In this document: positions 24,970 through 36,713 of the stretch, piece after piece
How the letters are laid out: the number at the start of each line of letters is the position of its first letter
How positions within the stretch are numbered: position 1 is the first letter of the stretch
Assembly (NCBI RefSeq): GCF_964355755.1
Contig: NC_092671.1
Span: 19,616,001 to 19,680,000 of the forward strand
DNA from: Antedon mediterranea
Taxonomy: Eukaryota > Echinodermata > Crinoidea > Comatulida > Antedonidae
Reading direction: 5' to 3'
DNA: 64,000 bases
Notes under the pieces: generated by a model
The model's input: only the letters and a program-made list of their open reading frames with translations
What the model was told of the DNA's origin: nothing
Databases searched by the model: none
Made by a program: the position numbers and the translations under genes

Positions 24970-25110
24970 AGGTTTATTTATTTATTTATTTCAACAATAT
25001 TTTACGAGGGTGGTCCATCCATTCATTTCACGAGAAACATGTAAAAAATATTATTTGTTATAGCCATATAATATGACCATAACAAGGTGAATAAAAAAAA
25101 GAAATAAAAA
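24970..25110 (-). mobile_element. LINE 3' end fragment, minus orientation
   Basis: Read on the minus strand, the sequence ...accaccctcgtaaaatattg is followed by ttgaaataaataaataaataaa, a form typical of LINE 3' termini with a short tandem tail. No coding part is seen. Confidence 0.4.
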
Positions 25111-26239
25111 GTGTACAGTCAACCCCACCATGTAGAACGCTTTGCTACTGTAAATGTTTTAAGACCTAAGTGCATTAAAATGTAAATGTCAAACTAAAAT
25201 TGCTTTAAGTCAAAATTCAACTAATAGATTCATGCTTGTGTAAAATTTATTTCTCCAAAAGGACAAATTTTTAAGTGGCTTTTTTGTGTAACATATCAAA
25301 ATCCAAAAATGTTTATATTGTTTTTATATTATTTTCTTGATGTAATTAAAATTAAAAATCAAATTGCAATTTAACAAAAAAACCCAAACCTTTCTGATCA
25401 GTCTCATTATGCTTATTGCACGTGTACTATCTTATCCTCACAGATTTCCTCATCTTTATTGTTCTAAATTAATTAATATTCAGTATAACACCGGGCGGTT
25501 TAGAATTTGTTATGTGCCTCTAAATATATTTATTAAACAAAATTCTTCTCACAGTATTCAAAATAAATACAGGTATGTCAATATAAAATGTAAATGCTTT
25601 CACAGAATTTAGGCCTACATAAATAAATCCAAATAAAAAGATCTATTTGAGTGTCCTTAAACAACATAGAAAAATAAAATTCTATTAAAGAGCATTCAGG
25701 ATTAACTTGCAAAAATAAACAAAGATAAATGATGTTTGAATGAGGAACATTTTTCATTTTGGATATAATCTCAAAGGATTTCAATTTAATAAAACCAAGT
25801 CCACTTAAGACTGTTAATAACTACCACTATAAATGACCCTCCTTTAAAATCTTTACTCAACATTACTTGTAAGAAGTGTATATGCAGTAAAGTTGTTCTG
25901 GGATTAAGAAAAAAACCTACTTACATGAGTCACGGATTACATGCGCAAAGATGAGGTGACCTGTCAATGACCTTGGTAAATACATTTTTGAATTAAAACG
26001 TTAAATGCAAGGTAGAAAATTCATTTATCTGGTGTATAAAGATAATGCAACTTGCTATGTAACTCTATACTTGCCAATGAAAGTATCCGGAAAACATACT
26101 GTAGGTTAAAGACACAGATAGAGACCTAATGCTTTGCATGTTTTTTCCTGCTTCCGACATCATGTGACAGAGAAAGGTTCTGAAAATGGTATAGTCTATT
26201 GTAGGGATGTCCATTAATCACCATGCTCTTTTTATATAG

Positions 26240-26345
26240 TTTATTTTATATAACACCTAAATAAATTCCTGTCATTTGATTGGACGATTGTGGGTCACAT
26301 GGCGTGCAATATTACGCACTATTAAACGATCGTTTAATAGTACTT
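26240..26345 (+). repeat. Palindrome-bearing repeat, copy 1
   Basis: It contains aacacctaaataaatt, catttgattggacgattgtg, gggtcacatgg and a perfect 24-bp palindrome at 26318-26341 (half-site actattaaacga). The same blocks recur in the opposite orientation at 55440-55550, inside ACP6 intron 1. Confidence 0.85.
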
Positions 26346-26394
26346 TTTGAAACATTTTTGTGTACAAAAAAAAAAAACGTCTCACGGATGAAAA

Positions 26395-26640
26395 AAAAAA
26401 CGTCTCGCGGATGAAAAAAAATCTAGTACACAAATTATCCTATGATATGGCTCTGTACTGTGAAATACAACAGCGCCACCTGTCGTCTGGCCTCAGTTTC
26501 GTTTTCTTTTAAACATTTGTGTATGAAAAAAAAAACGTTTCGCGGATGAAAAAAAATCTAGTACACAAATTACCCTATGATATGGCTCTGTACTGTGAAA
26601 TACAACAGCGCCACCTGTCGTCTGGTCTCGGTTTCATCAA
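26395..26640 (+). repeat. Tandem duplication, about 134-bp period
   Basis: Two nearly identical units start at cgtctcgcggatg (26401) and cgtttcgcggatg (26535). Each continues through ctagtacacaaatta, gatatggctctgtactg and acaacagcgccacctgtcg. The gccacct end also occurs at about 55390 in the inverted copy, so this is part of the same repeat family. Confidence 0.85.
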
Positions 26641-27377
26641 AGAATATATATCACAAGAATGAGTATTCCGCGATTTTCCCTGTAACAGTAATATTGTCCA
26701 TGTGGTAGGGCGCCGCCATAAGTGTGGATGTATCTGGGATGTATACAACTTTTTGTGACGGTTTCAATAATCAAAGGCTAGACCACCGGTAGTATTTTTC
26801 ATGATAAAAAATGTTATCAACTACATGCCAACATCATGTTAAATACTATTTGGATATTTAATTGTTCGTTTTATGCAATTTATTTAGTAAAAACTGCTGT
26901 ATAAACAGTTTGCTTTATCAACCGGGCGCTACGATAGCGTGACCGGGCGTGTTGGTGTTTACGCGTTTTCACGAAGGATTGTTTAATAATATTCCTATAT
27001 TTAACTTGTTTCTGGTAAAACAAATAAATGTTAATAACATTTAACATTTTTTCCTATTAATAACATGTATTTTATACTAATTTATATCATAAAAACAATA
27101 CTTAATTTACCGGGCGTAGAGTAGTACACGGCAATGGTAAAGAATAGGCCGTGCTGAGTAACGATTCATTGATTTTTGGTGTTGCTGTGTTAGGCCTTTT
27201 TTGTGAACTAACTTAGCATGTTAGTAAATAATTGTCTGTAAAAGTGAATGTACACTAGTTTGTTAATAAATATGTATTATAAAATAGTTTACAATTGCAA
27301 AAACTATTATCATAATTCTATTTAATGTGACATGTATAATATCTATTAAATCAAGTCTTATTTAGTATGTATACATC

Positions 27378-27398
27378 CGCCCTTATGAGGGCGGGCAT
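27378..27398. repeat. GC-rich hairpin
   Basis: ccgccct and agggcgg are separated by tatg in otherwise AT-rich DNA. Confidence 0.7.
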
Positions 27399-27652
27399 CA
27401 CTCACTGGAGCTCTCTGCATCACATGACTACTGCTGCGAGGATCGTAAATCGTGTATTTCCTCGAGTACGATGATATTACTGAGTAATTTTTGAGTGATT
27501 ATCGTGTCCCTGTCATTAAACATATAAAATCCAGCGCCAGGTGAGGGAAATATAATTCTCGAGAGCATAGTATAATTTCTCGAGGGGAAAGCAGGCAATA
27601 TCTGTATACTATAACGGTATTTCAATAGTACTTTTCTCTTCTTTTCTACATG

Positions 27653-27955
27653 GGGTCTGTTTCTACTGCATAGCGCCGAATAAATAGAATATTTCAAAAA
27701 TGTAATTTTTATATTGACTGCATTTCTGCTTAATTTTTGCTAAAAAATTACCGTTTAAATGCATGGGTCGTTGACAAAAATTGTTATAATTACCCAAAAT
27801 TCAATTAGTCCTGGCAGTTAATTCAAACGTTACTCAAGTTCAGCAGCTGTCAATCAAATAACCGATATTTTGTGTTGCAGCTAAAAATTGCTCAGCGATA
27901 ACCAGCTAAATGGTGTCCCAACACCAAATTGAATGGGTGTTTTTAACTTAATTAT
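27653..27955 (+). mobile_element. MITE-like element with GTTTCTGCTG ends, copy B
   Basis: It begins gggtctgtttctactgcatagcgcc and shares attacccaaaat, gctgtcaatcaaataaccg and tgtgttgcagctaaaa with copies A and C. Its right end is not clear. Copies B and C face each other, and B's left end and C's left end could be the two ends of one larger 1.25 kb unit. Confidence 0.55.
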
Positions 27956-28849
27956 ATTTATCATTGAAATCTGGTTTATTCTAATATTGCACTAAAATGT
28001 ATACTGTCAAGTAGCAACATTTGTATTCTACACTCTTCCATACTTGAGCCAAGGAAAAAATACAACTTAGTGATTATAAAGTTATTTATGAATAGTAATA
28101 CTAATACAATTATTTATTTAATGAAAAACTGTATACTTATTCCTACTTGAATAATATCTGTATTACGTGTAATTTTTGAGGACCGCATTTCCACTCTTAC
28201 CAGTATTCAGTAGTAGGACTATCATATCAGTAAAATTGAACAAATGACATGGGAATTGATAAAGCTGATCACTAAGTTAGAGTTATCTAACTGCTAACAT
28301 GGGAACTAATATAAATGAATCAATTACTCATTATTATCTAAATATGTTTTGATTGCCAATATCAGATTCTTAAAATCTCCAACAAAAAGATGCAGATGCA
28401 ATAGAAAATTTAAAGTGGTCATGATATTTACACAGTTGAGAAAATGTGTATTTGCAACTGGCAATGTTAAATCCATTGCATTAATTAATACTGATTGATT
28501 GAACAGCGTCTGAATCACTGCCTTTGTCTGCTAATGCTAAGATTCCAATGTTATTTCATCTGTAAACTTTACAAAGTCTAGGTTATAAATCTTATTGTGA
28601 TAACACATGATTATGATTGAAAAGTGTTTTTGACACACATTGTATTTTAGTTGTTTTCATTGAGGGAATTAAAAATTCTCTTTGTTACACGTACGTTTCT
28701 ATAATTGAATTTCATGGGCGTACAAGTATTTCAAGTTTTAACCAAATTTGTACTGTACTGTACAAACTCCATTTTTGAAGGGCTGTGGGGTGGCTTGAGA
28801 AATTAATTACAAGAAACAGTGAAATATTATTAAATATGTTTATAAAATA

Positions 28850-29105
28850 ACCGGTTAAAAATGGTGTGAATAAATTAACCCCAATTTCTTGGTAGCAGAA
28901 ACAGGACTATTTTTTTAGTAACCGGTTAAATGGCAGCGCAAAGTAACGGTTAAAAACTACCATTCAATTTGTTATTTGTGGGCAACTTTTAGCTGCAACA
29001 CAAATAATGGTTATTTGATTTGACAGCTGCTGACCTTTAGTAAACAACACTGCAGTAATGTTTGAATTAACCGCAAGGACCAATTGCATTTTGGGTAATT
29101 CTAAC
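28850..29105 (-). mobile_element. MITE-like element with GTTTCTGCTG ends, copy C
   Basis: It contains ggtagcagaaacagga at its left end and, read on the minus strand, attacccaaaatgcaattgg, cagcagctgtcaaatcaaa and tgtgttgcagctaaaa, matching copies A and B. It is inverted relative to copy A. Confidence 0.6.
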
Positions 29106-29126
29106 GATTTTATTTTATTTTGTGTG

Positions 29127-29292
29127 GCTAAAGTTTTGATCATGATGTAATGTAAAATCCGGTGAACTGTGATGCGACAATGTGTTCTTTTATCTCAGTC
29201 CCAACTATGGTGGGCTAAGGACTCTTTTTGTATGTGCAGTCAAAGTTTTGATCACAATGTTATGTAAAATTTTGTGTGAACTGTAATGCGAT
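29127..29292 (+). repeat. Local direct duplication
   Basis: aaagttttgatca-tgatgtaatgtaaaat and aaagttttgatcacaatgttatgtaaaat, each followed by gtgaactgt(g/a)atgcga, lie about 110 bp apart. Confidence 0.8.
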
Positions 29293-29299
29293 ATGTTAT

Positions 29300-30770
29300 A
29301 AAGGAATCTCCGCCCTTAATATTTCGGTGGATCTTTCCTCAGAAAAAAAATAGCACAACACTTGACTAAGGTGTGACTTCATTACACAGTAACCATCAAT
29401 GCTACCTTTATGACTGCCAATGAAATCGGACACACAACTTTTGCTGAGTGGGAACAAATAATTTTTTTAGGTTCATTTTGGTGTTAGGTTGATAGCTATG
29501 GCTTAGGTAGATATCTGTCTTTTAAAATCGTTAACAGTTAATTTCATTGGTGGCTGTATGTAAACGATATACAGTATTCCCTGCCTGTAAAGCTACACAA
29601 AAAAACAAGTAAATGTTACAATAAAATCCCAACCTACTAAAAGTGTTTGCCTTTAAATTGCTAGATAACAAATGCACTACGATTACACAATTCATTGTTA
29701 TTTTCTTCATTTTAGTCCATACTTGTAAATCATAGTTAAGATTCATTTTATCCACTACAAAAATTCTCATTGTCTTTTTTTTATTCAGAAGTTAAAAACG
29801 AAGATAATGATAACTAGGCTACATCTCCAAGGACATGATAAATAAAAAAACAAATTTCAAACTCAAGTTAATAGCTATAGGTAATGTATTTCTTGAAATG
29901 TCCTTTGTATAATAGTAAAAATATATAATTGAAAAAGATGACTAATAATTTAAAACCCTTTATGACATTTTTAAAATCAGAACCTTGAAAATAACAATGT
30001 ATTGTAAGAAATAACTTAAATATGAAAAGTTATTTTAATTTTACACATGACTATTATTAGAACAATGCAAATAAATTATCATAGATACAAACAATGACAA
30101 CAAACACTAATACATAGTGACTAGCTTAATGAATCTCATAATTATAATAATACAATCTCATTTAAATATAAGTAGTATAATTAGTGAGCAAAACTGAAAT
30201 GTAAATGAATGTATGTAGTTGTTAAACCTTAATTTATGTTGAATTATATGTGAACTTGCTAGACACATAAGTAAAAGTGACATGCGTTCATCCATCTTGT
30301 GCTTATTACAATGTTCCCTTAAGCAATTCTTACTTTCTAGTTATTAGTAAAAGTAGGTAGTCAAGTTTTATTAGACTGCTTTTCTTGTTTCTAATGTTGG
30401 TGTCAACGACGAAACAAGCACTTAAGTTTGTGAATGTTTGAGTGCGGCACGTCTAAGGTGCTTATTTAACTATGGAGATTATTAGACTGGGGCACTGAAT
30501 GCAGTTTCCCTTAGTTTCATATGGTAAAAATAGAGATGGTATAAGATGACCGTATTGTGTCTGGCCATAGAATGAGTACAACGAATCATACTTAACCTGC
30601 GGTGGAAGGTGAAAAGAAACTGTCCGAAATTATGTTTAGGTTTATTGCTGATAGCTGTTATATATAATTGACTGAACATGCTCTGCTTATAAATATGGAA
30701 TGACATTCTAAAAAGTATGGTTCTTATTTGTTTGTACATATCTATTTAATGCGGATCACCATAGCTTTTA
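29300..30770. other. No recognised feature
   Basis: AT-rich DNA with several short open frames and no splice or homology support. Confidence 0.4.
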
Positions 30771-30774
30771 TCAA

Positions 30775-31583
30775 TAGCTAGGTTCACATTCAGAAATTAT
30801 CGTGAGTTTCGTTAATCATGATGTTCTATGTGAACCTGCAGGAAGTCGTTAACCTGATCTTGTTTATCACGTTAATTTCAGCTAACATACTCTCGGAGAG
30901 CCTGTTAATTATCATGGTTATCTTACGAAGTTATCATGATATATTAGACACCGTTATATGCAGAGACGAAATTCAACCAATCAGCGCTTGGTTATTTACT
31001 GCGTCATCAGCCACCTACCGGAAGAAGTTGTTGTTGTTGTTTTCATTTCGTTGACCGCTAGCTTTAACAAGTTGTTTTTCCTTTGATATAAATTGCTTAG
31101 GTTTAACCCACTATATCCTTTTGGATATCATACATCAAGTTAGACGATTAAAGAATGAAATCTAGAGAACAAACAATAAATTAATGTGAAACAGCCAGGA
31201 CTATTTCGAAAGCTAGCCTAGACCGCCCAACCCACTCGATCAAACACAAAGGCATGCACGACCATACGACGCTCACCAGGCTTACTTTTTGACATGAAAT
31301 ATCCGCAAGAGAACCATGGACACAGCCTATTAGTTACTATTCTTAGTTATCTTAGGCCTGCTGGCTATAGCTACTACATAGAGGCCCACAATACAAAAAC
31401 AAATCAACAATACCTTCCCACGTGTGCTCCGAACATGTGTGTGTTTGGCCTTTCACGCATCAGTGCACCTCATTAGCATACTTATATCACGATGTTAAAT
31501 TCTATGTGAACGCTCTTCCTGCTAACGTGATATTCAATATCACGATACAAAAGCACGATAAAATCTTATGTGAACGTGGCTAA
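30775..31583. mobile_element. TIR element with hairpin ends, about 810 bp
   Basis: The left end tagctaggttcacattcaga...ttatcgtgagttt and the right end, inverted, tagccacgttcacataagat...ttatcgtgctttt are related over about 35 bp. Each end also folds on itself: aggttcacat/atgtgaacct at the left and cgtgatatt/aatatcacg at the right. The core is less AT-rich and has no convincing gene, so it is probably a non-autonomous DNA transposon. Confidence 0.6.
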
Positions 31584-32036
31584 TTATAATTAACTTGTGT
31601 TGATAACAATATTATGTTGTCACTCTCGACACTATGGGATTTCCATCCAAGAAAGGTCCCATAGTATTTAAACAACATTGTTTGCTGTTGGTAGGCCTAC
31701 TCTAGGAATAGGGCATGGAGGCCTACCATTGATTATCACATGATTTTAGCATCAAAAAGTCTGCTTTCAATGCATAGAGAGAGCAGGGTAATCAAACTAA
31801 AAATGGTTTATCTGGGACCATAGTTCAACCAAGCTCGTTCGGGCGGCAGCCCCCATCATCGCACCTTTCCTCACACAGATTATTAATACTTCCATCTCCA
31901 GTCAAAGCTTCCCTCTCTCGTGGAAAATTGGTAAGATTACTCCCATCTTTAAATCCGGTAACAAACATCTACCGGATAACTACAGACCTATATCTGTATT
32001 ACCTATCATGTCTAAGGTGATTGAGAAGGCCGTCGG

Positions 32037-33281
32037 ATGCAATTACTGGAATATCTTTCTTCAAATAATCTTCTCTGCCCTAACCAATCTGGATTTCGTC
32101 CCACTTACTCTACACTCACTGCTATTACTAAAACTCATGACAGCTGGATCCACAGTATAAATGAAGGTAAAATCATTGGTTCAGTTTTTATTGATCTAAG
32201 GAAAGCTTTCGATCTTGTAAACTACGAAATTCTGTTACGTAAACTTCCCTTTTATGGTTTTTCCGAATCGGCTGTGAAATGGTTTACATCCTATCTTACT
32301 GGACGTCAGCAACATGTCTGTTATAAATCAACTATATCTTCATCTATTAATGTCAACGCTGGTATACCTCAAGGATCCAACCTTGGGCCACTGTTATTCT
32401 TCATATACATAAATGATCTCCCCAATTGTTTATCGTACTCTTCAATGGATATGTTTGCTGATGATACCATAATTTACAATTCTAGCGATAAGGTAGACGA
32501 TATTGTAACCAATCTTAATTTTGACTTGGATAAAATCTCCACTTGGCTTCTAGCTAATAGTCTAGCGCTCAATACTAAAAAAACTGAAGTGATGGTAATT
32601 GGAACGCCACAAAGGCTTTCTTTACTCGGGCCTATAAATGTTTCTATTAGCAACTTACCTATCAAACAGGTCACCCAACATAAGCATCTTGGCATCATTC
32701 TTGACCATCATCTTACTTTTATTCCGCACGTTGATAAGTTGTGCAACAAATTAAGTTCCTCTATCTCCATCCTCGCCCGAACTCGAAAATTTTTCCACCA
32801 AGCTACATCTCTTATGTTATACAATGCTCTTGTCTTACCTCATATTGACTATTGTTGTTCTCTCTGGGGCTCACGAGCACCACTCGTTGCTAAAGTCCAG
32901 AAACTTCAAAATAGAGCTAAAAGAGTTATCTTGAAAGTTCACCCTCATACCCCATCCCACCTTATTGATAACACCATTTCTATCTCATCCGTTTCTCAAC
33001 GTTATCAGTTTCAACTTGGTTGTCTCGCCTATCGGGCTTCCATCAATACCGTTCCGGATTACATCAGTCGCATGTTAACCAGGACTCAGCCCAGAGGTCG
33101 ACCTACTACCAGATCCATCTCTAATTGTAATTATATTATTCCTCGACCTTCTTTAGAGATTTTTAAACAATGTTTCAGTTATAAAGCGCCTATGTATTTT
33201 AATATGATTCCTAAAATCATTCGACAATCTGAAAATGTTATTTCCTTTAAACGTGAACTTAAACAATTTATTTCCAGTTAA
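32037..33281 (+). pseudogene. LINE reverse transcriptase, partial ORF2 (414 codons)
   Basis: Reverse transcriptase would copy the element RNA at its target site. Visible motifs are the RT fingers/palm blocks KAFDLVNYEILLRKL (about residue 55), PQGSNLGPLLF (about 112) and the catalytic FADDT (about 140), then the conserved HLGIILD region and a C-terminal extension. The first Met is not the true start: the reading frame upstream (31831-32032) encodes more of the same protein in another frame, so a one-base deletion broke the ORF. No endonuclease domain is present. Confidence 0.9.
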
Positions 33282-33293
33282 TATTGTTTGTAC

Positions 33294-33296
<3 letters not shown>

Positions 33297-33324
<28 letters not shown>

Positions 33325-33325
33325 T
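33297..33325. repeat. (TA)n microsatellite
   Basis: A TA run in the LINE 3' region. Confidence 0.95.
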
Positions 33326-33378
33326 TTTATCTGTCAACGATTTTAACTTTTATATGAATTTTATTTATTTATTTATTA

Positions 33379-35005
33379 GTTATCCGCTTGGTATACCAAG
33401 CGGATAACTCCTTGTTATTGTACGAGATCAACATTTTTTTTCTGTATTATTCTTCTTTCCTTCCTTCCTTTTTGTGAGTCGCGTTTCTCTAAAATGTGTA
33501 AACATAACATTTCATAACTGTGACAACATATGGGCATTTACGTGAAGTTGTGCACCTCCTATTTTTGAATGACGTCATAGTTGCGCAACGTGACTTACGC
33601 GCAATTTTATGAATTTCAATGATTGATCATAGATTAAAAACCAAAAGTCATTTAGTATTGACACTTTGACAAAATTTAAGTCATATCAGGGGCAAACTTT
33701 CTACGGATTAAAAATGGCATGTTTCACAAGAAGTTACGCGCGCACGCGCATTTAAAATTTCAAAATGCGCAAAATTAATTTCTAATCAACTTTTTACGCG
33801 TTTCATGTCATTTTGAGCATGTCAAAAATTCCCACGGGCGCGCGATTTTTTACGCACGCGGTGCGCACGTAGCGATAAAAACATATTTTTTTCTCTTGAA
33901 TTATATTTTTCAAGCCTTTCCTAGTAATTTTGAAAACAATTTAGAACTTTTCCAGTTTAAATAACGCCATACGAACACGTTGAATTAGACAATTTGTGCG
34001 CGTTTTTTATGAAAAAGCTTAAAAAATCATCAAAATAATGTCTTTTTTTAAACAGTCATAGTTTCTAAAGTAAACCGTGAACCGTTTATTTTTATTACAA
34101 AATCTAGAAGTTGATGAGTTGCAGATTTCGGATCATGCATCGATAAGGCCAAAAAAACATTGTGACGTAATCGTATGGCCACACGAATGTAAAATATAGG
34201 ATTTTTGTCTGTTTCGTTATTGCTCATCACATTCAATGGAGCGCATCACGCTTATCTGTATTCATTTTTCTCCTATATTTATATATTGTCTAGGTTAATC
34301 AACTTTCTTTAGCATGAGATAAAAATATTTTAATTTTTATAACGTCATCATGCCTAAAAATTTTAATTACGTGGGTCATTAATTTCATCTTTACAGTAAA
34401 TTTTAATCTGTAATAGCTCGTAAGAATAAAATGTGATAATCACGATTAAAACGTTTTCTGGAAGCTATAGGATTGTAGATACGAATTCATGTAAACATTT
34501 TGCCAATCGGATGTTGTGACGTCATCATATTGCCAGTTGAATAAAAAGAGTCGTATTTTCATATTTTGCGTAATAATTCATCACATTTAAATGTGCGCGC
34601 ACCAACATTTTACGTATTCAAATTTCTTCTACACGTTAATATGTTGTTGCTAAGATAATTTTCTTCAGAAATTGCTATCGTTGTGTTGTTTTTTTTATGA
34701 CGTCATCATGTTAAATATTTGAATTAAAGGCAGGTCCCATAATTCAGTTAATATGTCATATTATAATAATACAGTAGTACAATGTACACCAGCATAGTCT
34801 CTGATGTGAGCAAATTGTTGTTTGCCGCCCTCTGTATCATGTAGAATTAATGTCTCCTTTTATACACAGTGTACTGTATAATTATAATAGGCTACAAGGC
34901 GAAAATACAGGACCACCTCTTATTATAGTTTTTAACGTATGACGTGCACGTGGCATCTGTCGTGCGGATAACTAACTCGTCAAAGTGACGAGTTTCATGT
35001 CTAGT
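33379..35005. mobile_element. 1.6 kb non-coding element with hairpin ends, CpG-rich
   Basis: It begins with a perfect 32-bp palindrome (33379-33410, half agttatccgcttggta). Near its right end it has the complementary word gcggataact followed by the hairpin aactcgtca/tgacgagtt. The word agttatccgc is therefore inverted at the two ends. Composition changes sharply: many CG steps (gcgcgcacgcgc, acgcacgcggtgcgcacg) and recurrent (t)gacgtcat. No open frame exceeds 62 codons. It follows the LINE tail directly. It resembles a non-autonomous transposon; the class is unknown. Confidence 0.55.
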
Positions 35006-35019
35006 TTATTTATTTTTTT

Positions 35020-35110
35020 TTTCTGAATGATCAGTTCTATTAGGAACTGGATAGGCTACCATCAGTAAATATGGTAATAAATAAATAAATAAATAAAATA
35101 AATAAATAAT
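35020..35110 (+). repeat. (AATA)n tail and short hairpin
   Basis: cagttc/gaactg hairpin, then ggctaccatcagtaaatatgg and an AATA-type tandem tail. It may be the original 3' end of the LINE displaced by the 1.6 kb element, or a separate fragment. Confidence 0.5.
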
Positions 35111-36541
35111 TGCTATTCTGTGTTGAGGCTAAAAGGTGTACAGCAATACTAAATTATTTGCCATTGAAACTGTGTACTTTTTTAAACCAATTATTTTGAA
35201 CTTGTCCTATTTCTACTGGAAAATAGATTATTTCGTGGCAGCAGAAGCAGGCTTTATTATATGGGATATTATTTATTTGTCTTTGTCTTTGAACAATAAA
35301 TAATCTAGCTATATAAATAGTGGAAGTATAGTATAGGTAGGTGGTGATGTTTTGCAAAAAGCAAAACAGGGATCCATAAGTCTTGGATTTATAGTAGTTA
35401 TTCATATTAATTCATTCATGCTTATTACACAACTTACTTACTGTACAAGAAAGCAAACAAACTAGTATAAAAACAAAACAATCATGTTTCTTTATTCTGT
35501 GGCTTAATTAGGTATAATCCAGAATGGTGCAGATCAGTTTTTGAACACTCAGATAACAATGCATTTTGGCTTGTGTGAGTTGAACCACAATTGACTCATT
35601 AATCAAGAACAATTGGATTGGTTCAAATCCTAAATCAACAAAGTAAATTCATTTGAATTTCCCAAAGGAATAATATGTTTGAACAATGCATCAATGAATA
35701 TGCAGCAATATTATCATGAGGTATAACTTGATATGTTATATGTAAAATGATATCCACTCCATTAAAACGTCCACAAAGACCTTGCACTGCTCATTACAAA
35801 AAAGTAGACATATTACATAATATTGTGGTAAGCCTTGAATATTATTTTTTTTGCTAATAGCAAAGCTCTTGGACTTATTATAATTAATAAGATTAACATA
35901 ACATATACAAATAATAAAGACATCATACAAGTAAGCCTAGTCAGTCACTGAAAACCACAAAATTATGTTATTTTATTAAATAACCACATTAGGCAATGGG
36001 ATTTATTGTTGTATATTATTAGTGTTATCCACTTAATTTCATGTATATTATTGTATTACTACTGTGAAGTAGAGTTGTACTGTATACTCAATACATTGAG
36101 AACACTACCAGAGAATTAACAAAATAATAAATTTAAACAAATGTGACACGTGTGTGACCAATTTATCTAAAATAAAATTTACTTAAAATTTAAATGTCAT
36201 CCTGTGTCATAATTCTAACATTTGAAAATAAACATGTGATCAAGTTTTTGTATTCCGTTTTACCAGAAAAAAGGATTATTTAGAAAAGGCGCACAAAAAT
36301 AAAAAATCTAGTGTCTGAGCTTTGAAGTTACCCATACTTGAATTTAAAAAAAAGTGAGTGATTTAATATTGCAGACTTACACAAGATTTTACAAGATAGA
36401 TAAAATTGATAAAGAAGCTTTTTAAAAGGTGTGAATACCAAAAACAAAGTTGCAGATTTAATGTTTTGATGATTCGATTGATCTGCCATTAACGTGCAAC
36501 AATAAACCAATTTAGAAGAATGACTATGAGAAGTTCAAAAT
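35111..36541. other. No recognised feature
   Basis: AT-rich with short unsupported frames. Confidence 0.4.
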
Positions 36542-36713
36542 GAACTAAAGCTTTGTCTACACTATCAAACTTTATGTGACAAAAAAATGTTATGTGCCCA
36601 TATATGGACATGATATCATTATCAGTAACATATTTGGGCATATTACTACCTTATTTGGGAACATCACACTTTTTTGTCGAATTAGTTTGATAGTGTAGAC
36701 AGAAATTTAGTTC
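36542..36713. mobile_element. Small TIR element (GCTCTGTCTACACTA family), copy 2
   Basis: The ends gaactaaagctttgtctaca and, inverted, gaactaaatttctgtctaca extend into ctatcaaact on both sides. The inverted repeat is about 30 bp, longer than in copy 1 at 2397-2521. The core blocks tgtgcccatatatgg and ttttttgtc are shared. Confidence 0.8.

Larger units (their letters stand above)
31815..33378 (+). mobile_element. 5'-truncated non-LTR retrotransposon (LINE), RT domain
   Basis: The copy starts inside the RT-upstream region, with frame fragments STKLVRAAAPIIAPF and PDNYRPISVLPIMSK. It then shifts frame near 32033 and continues as an uninterrupted 414-codon frame from 32037 to 33281. That frame carries the RT blocks QSGFR, FIDLRKAFDLV, AGIPQGSNLGP, FADDT and the C-terminal thumb-like region. 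The block order and the FADDT form of the catalytic motif fit a CR1/jockey-like LINE; the exact clade is not resolvable by eye. The endonuclease domain is missing. The 3' end runs into a (TA)n stretch and an ATTT tail. It is an inactive copy but recent, since 414 codons stay open. Confidence 0.9.

Noticed and set aside
28324-28518. Minus-strand 64-codon leucine-rich frame.
   Set aside because: It starts at a non-ATG codon, has no good acceptor and no recognisable domain.
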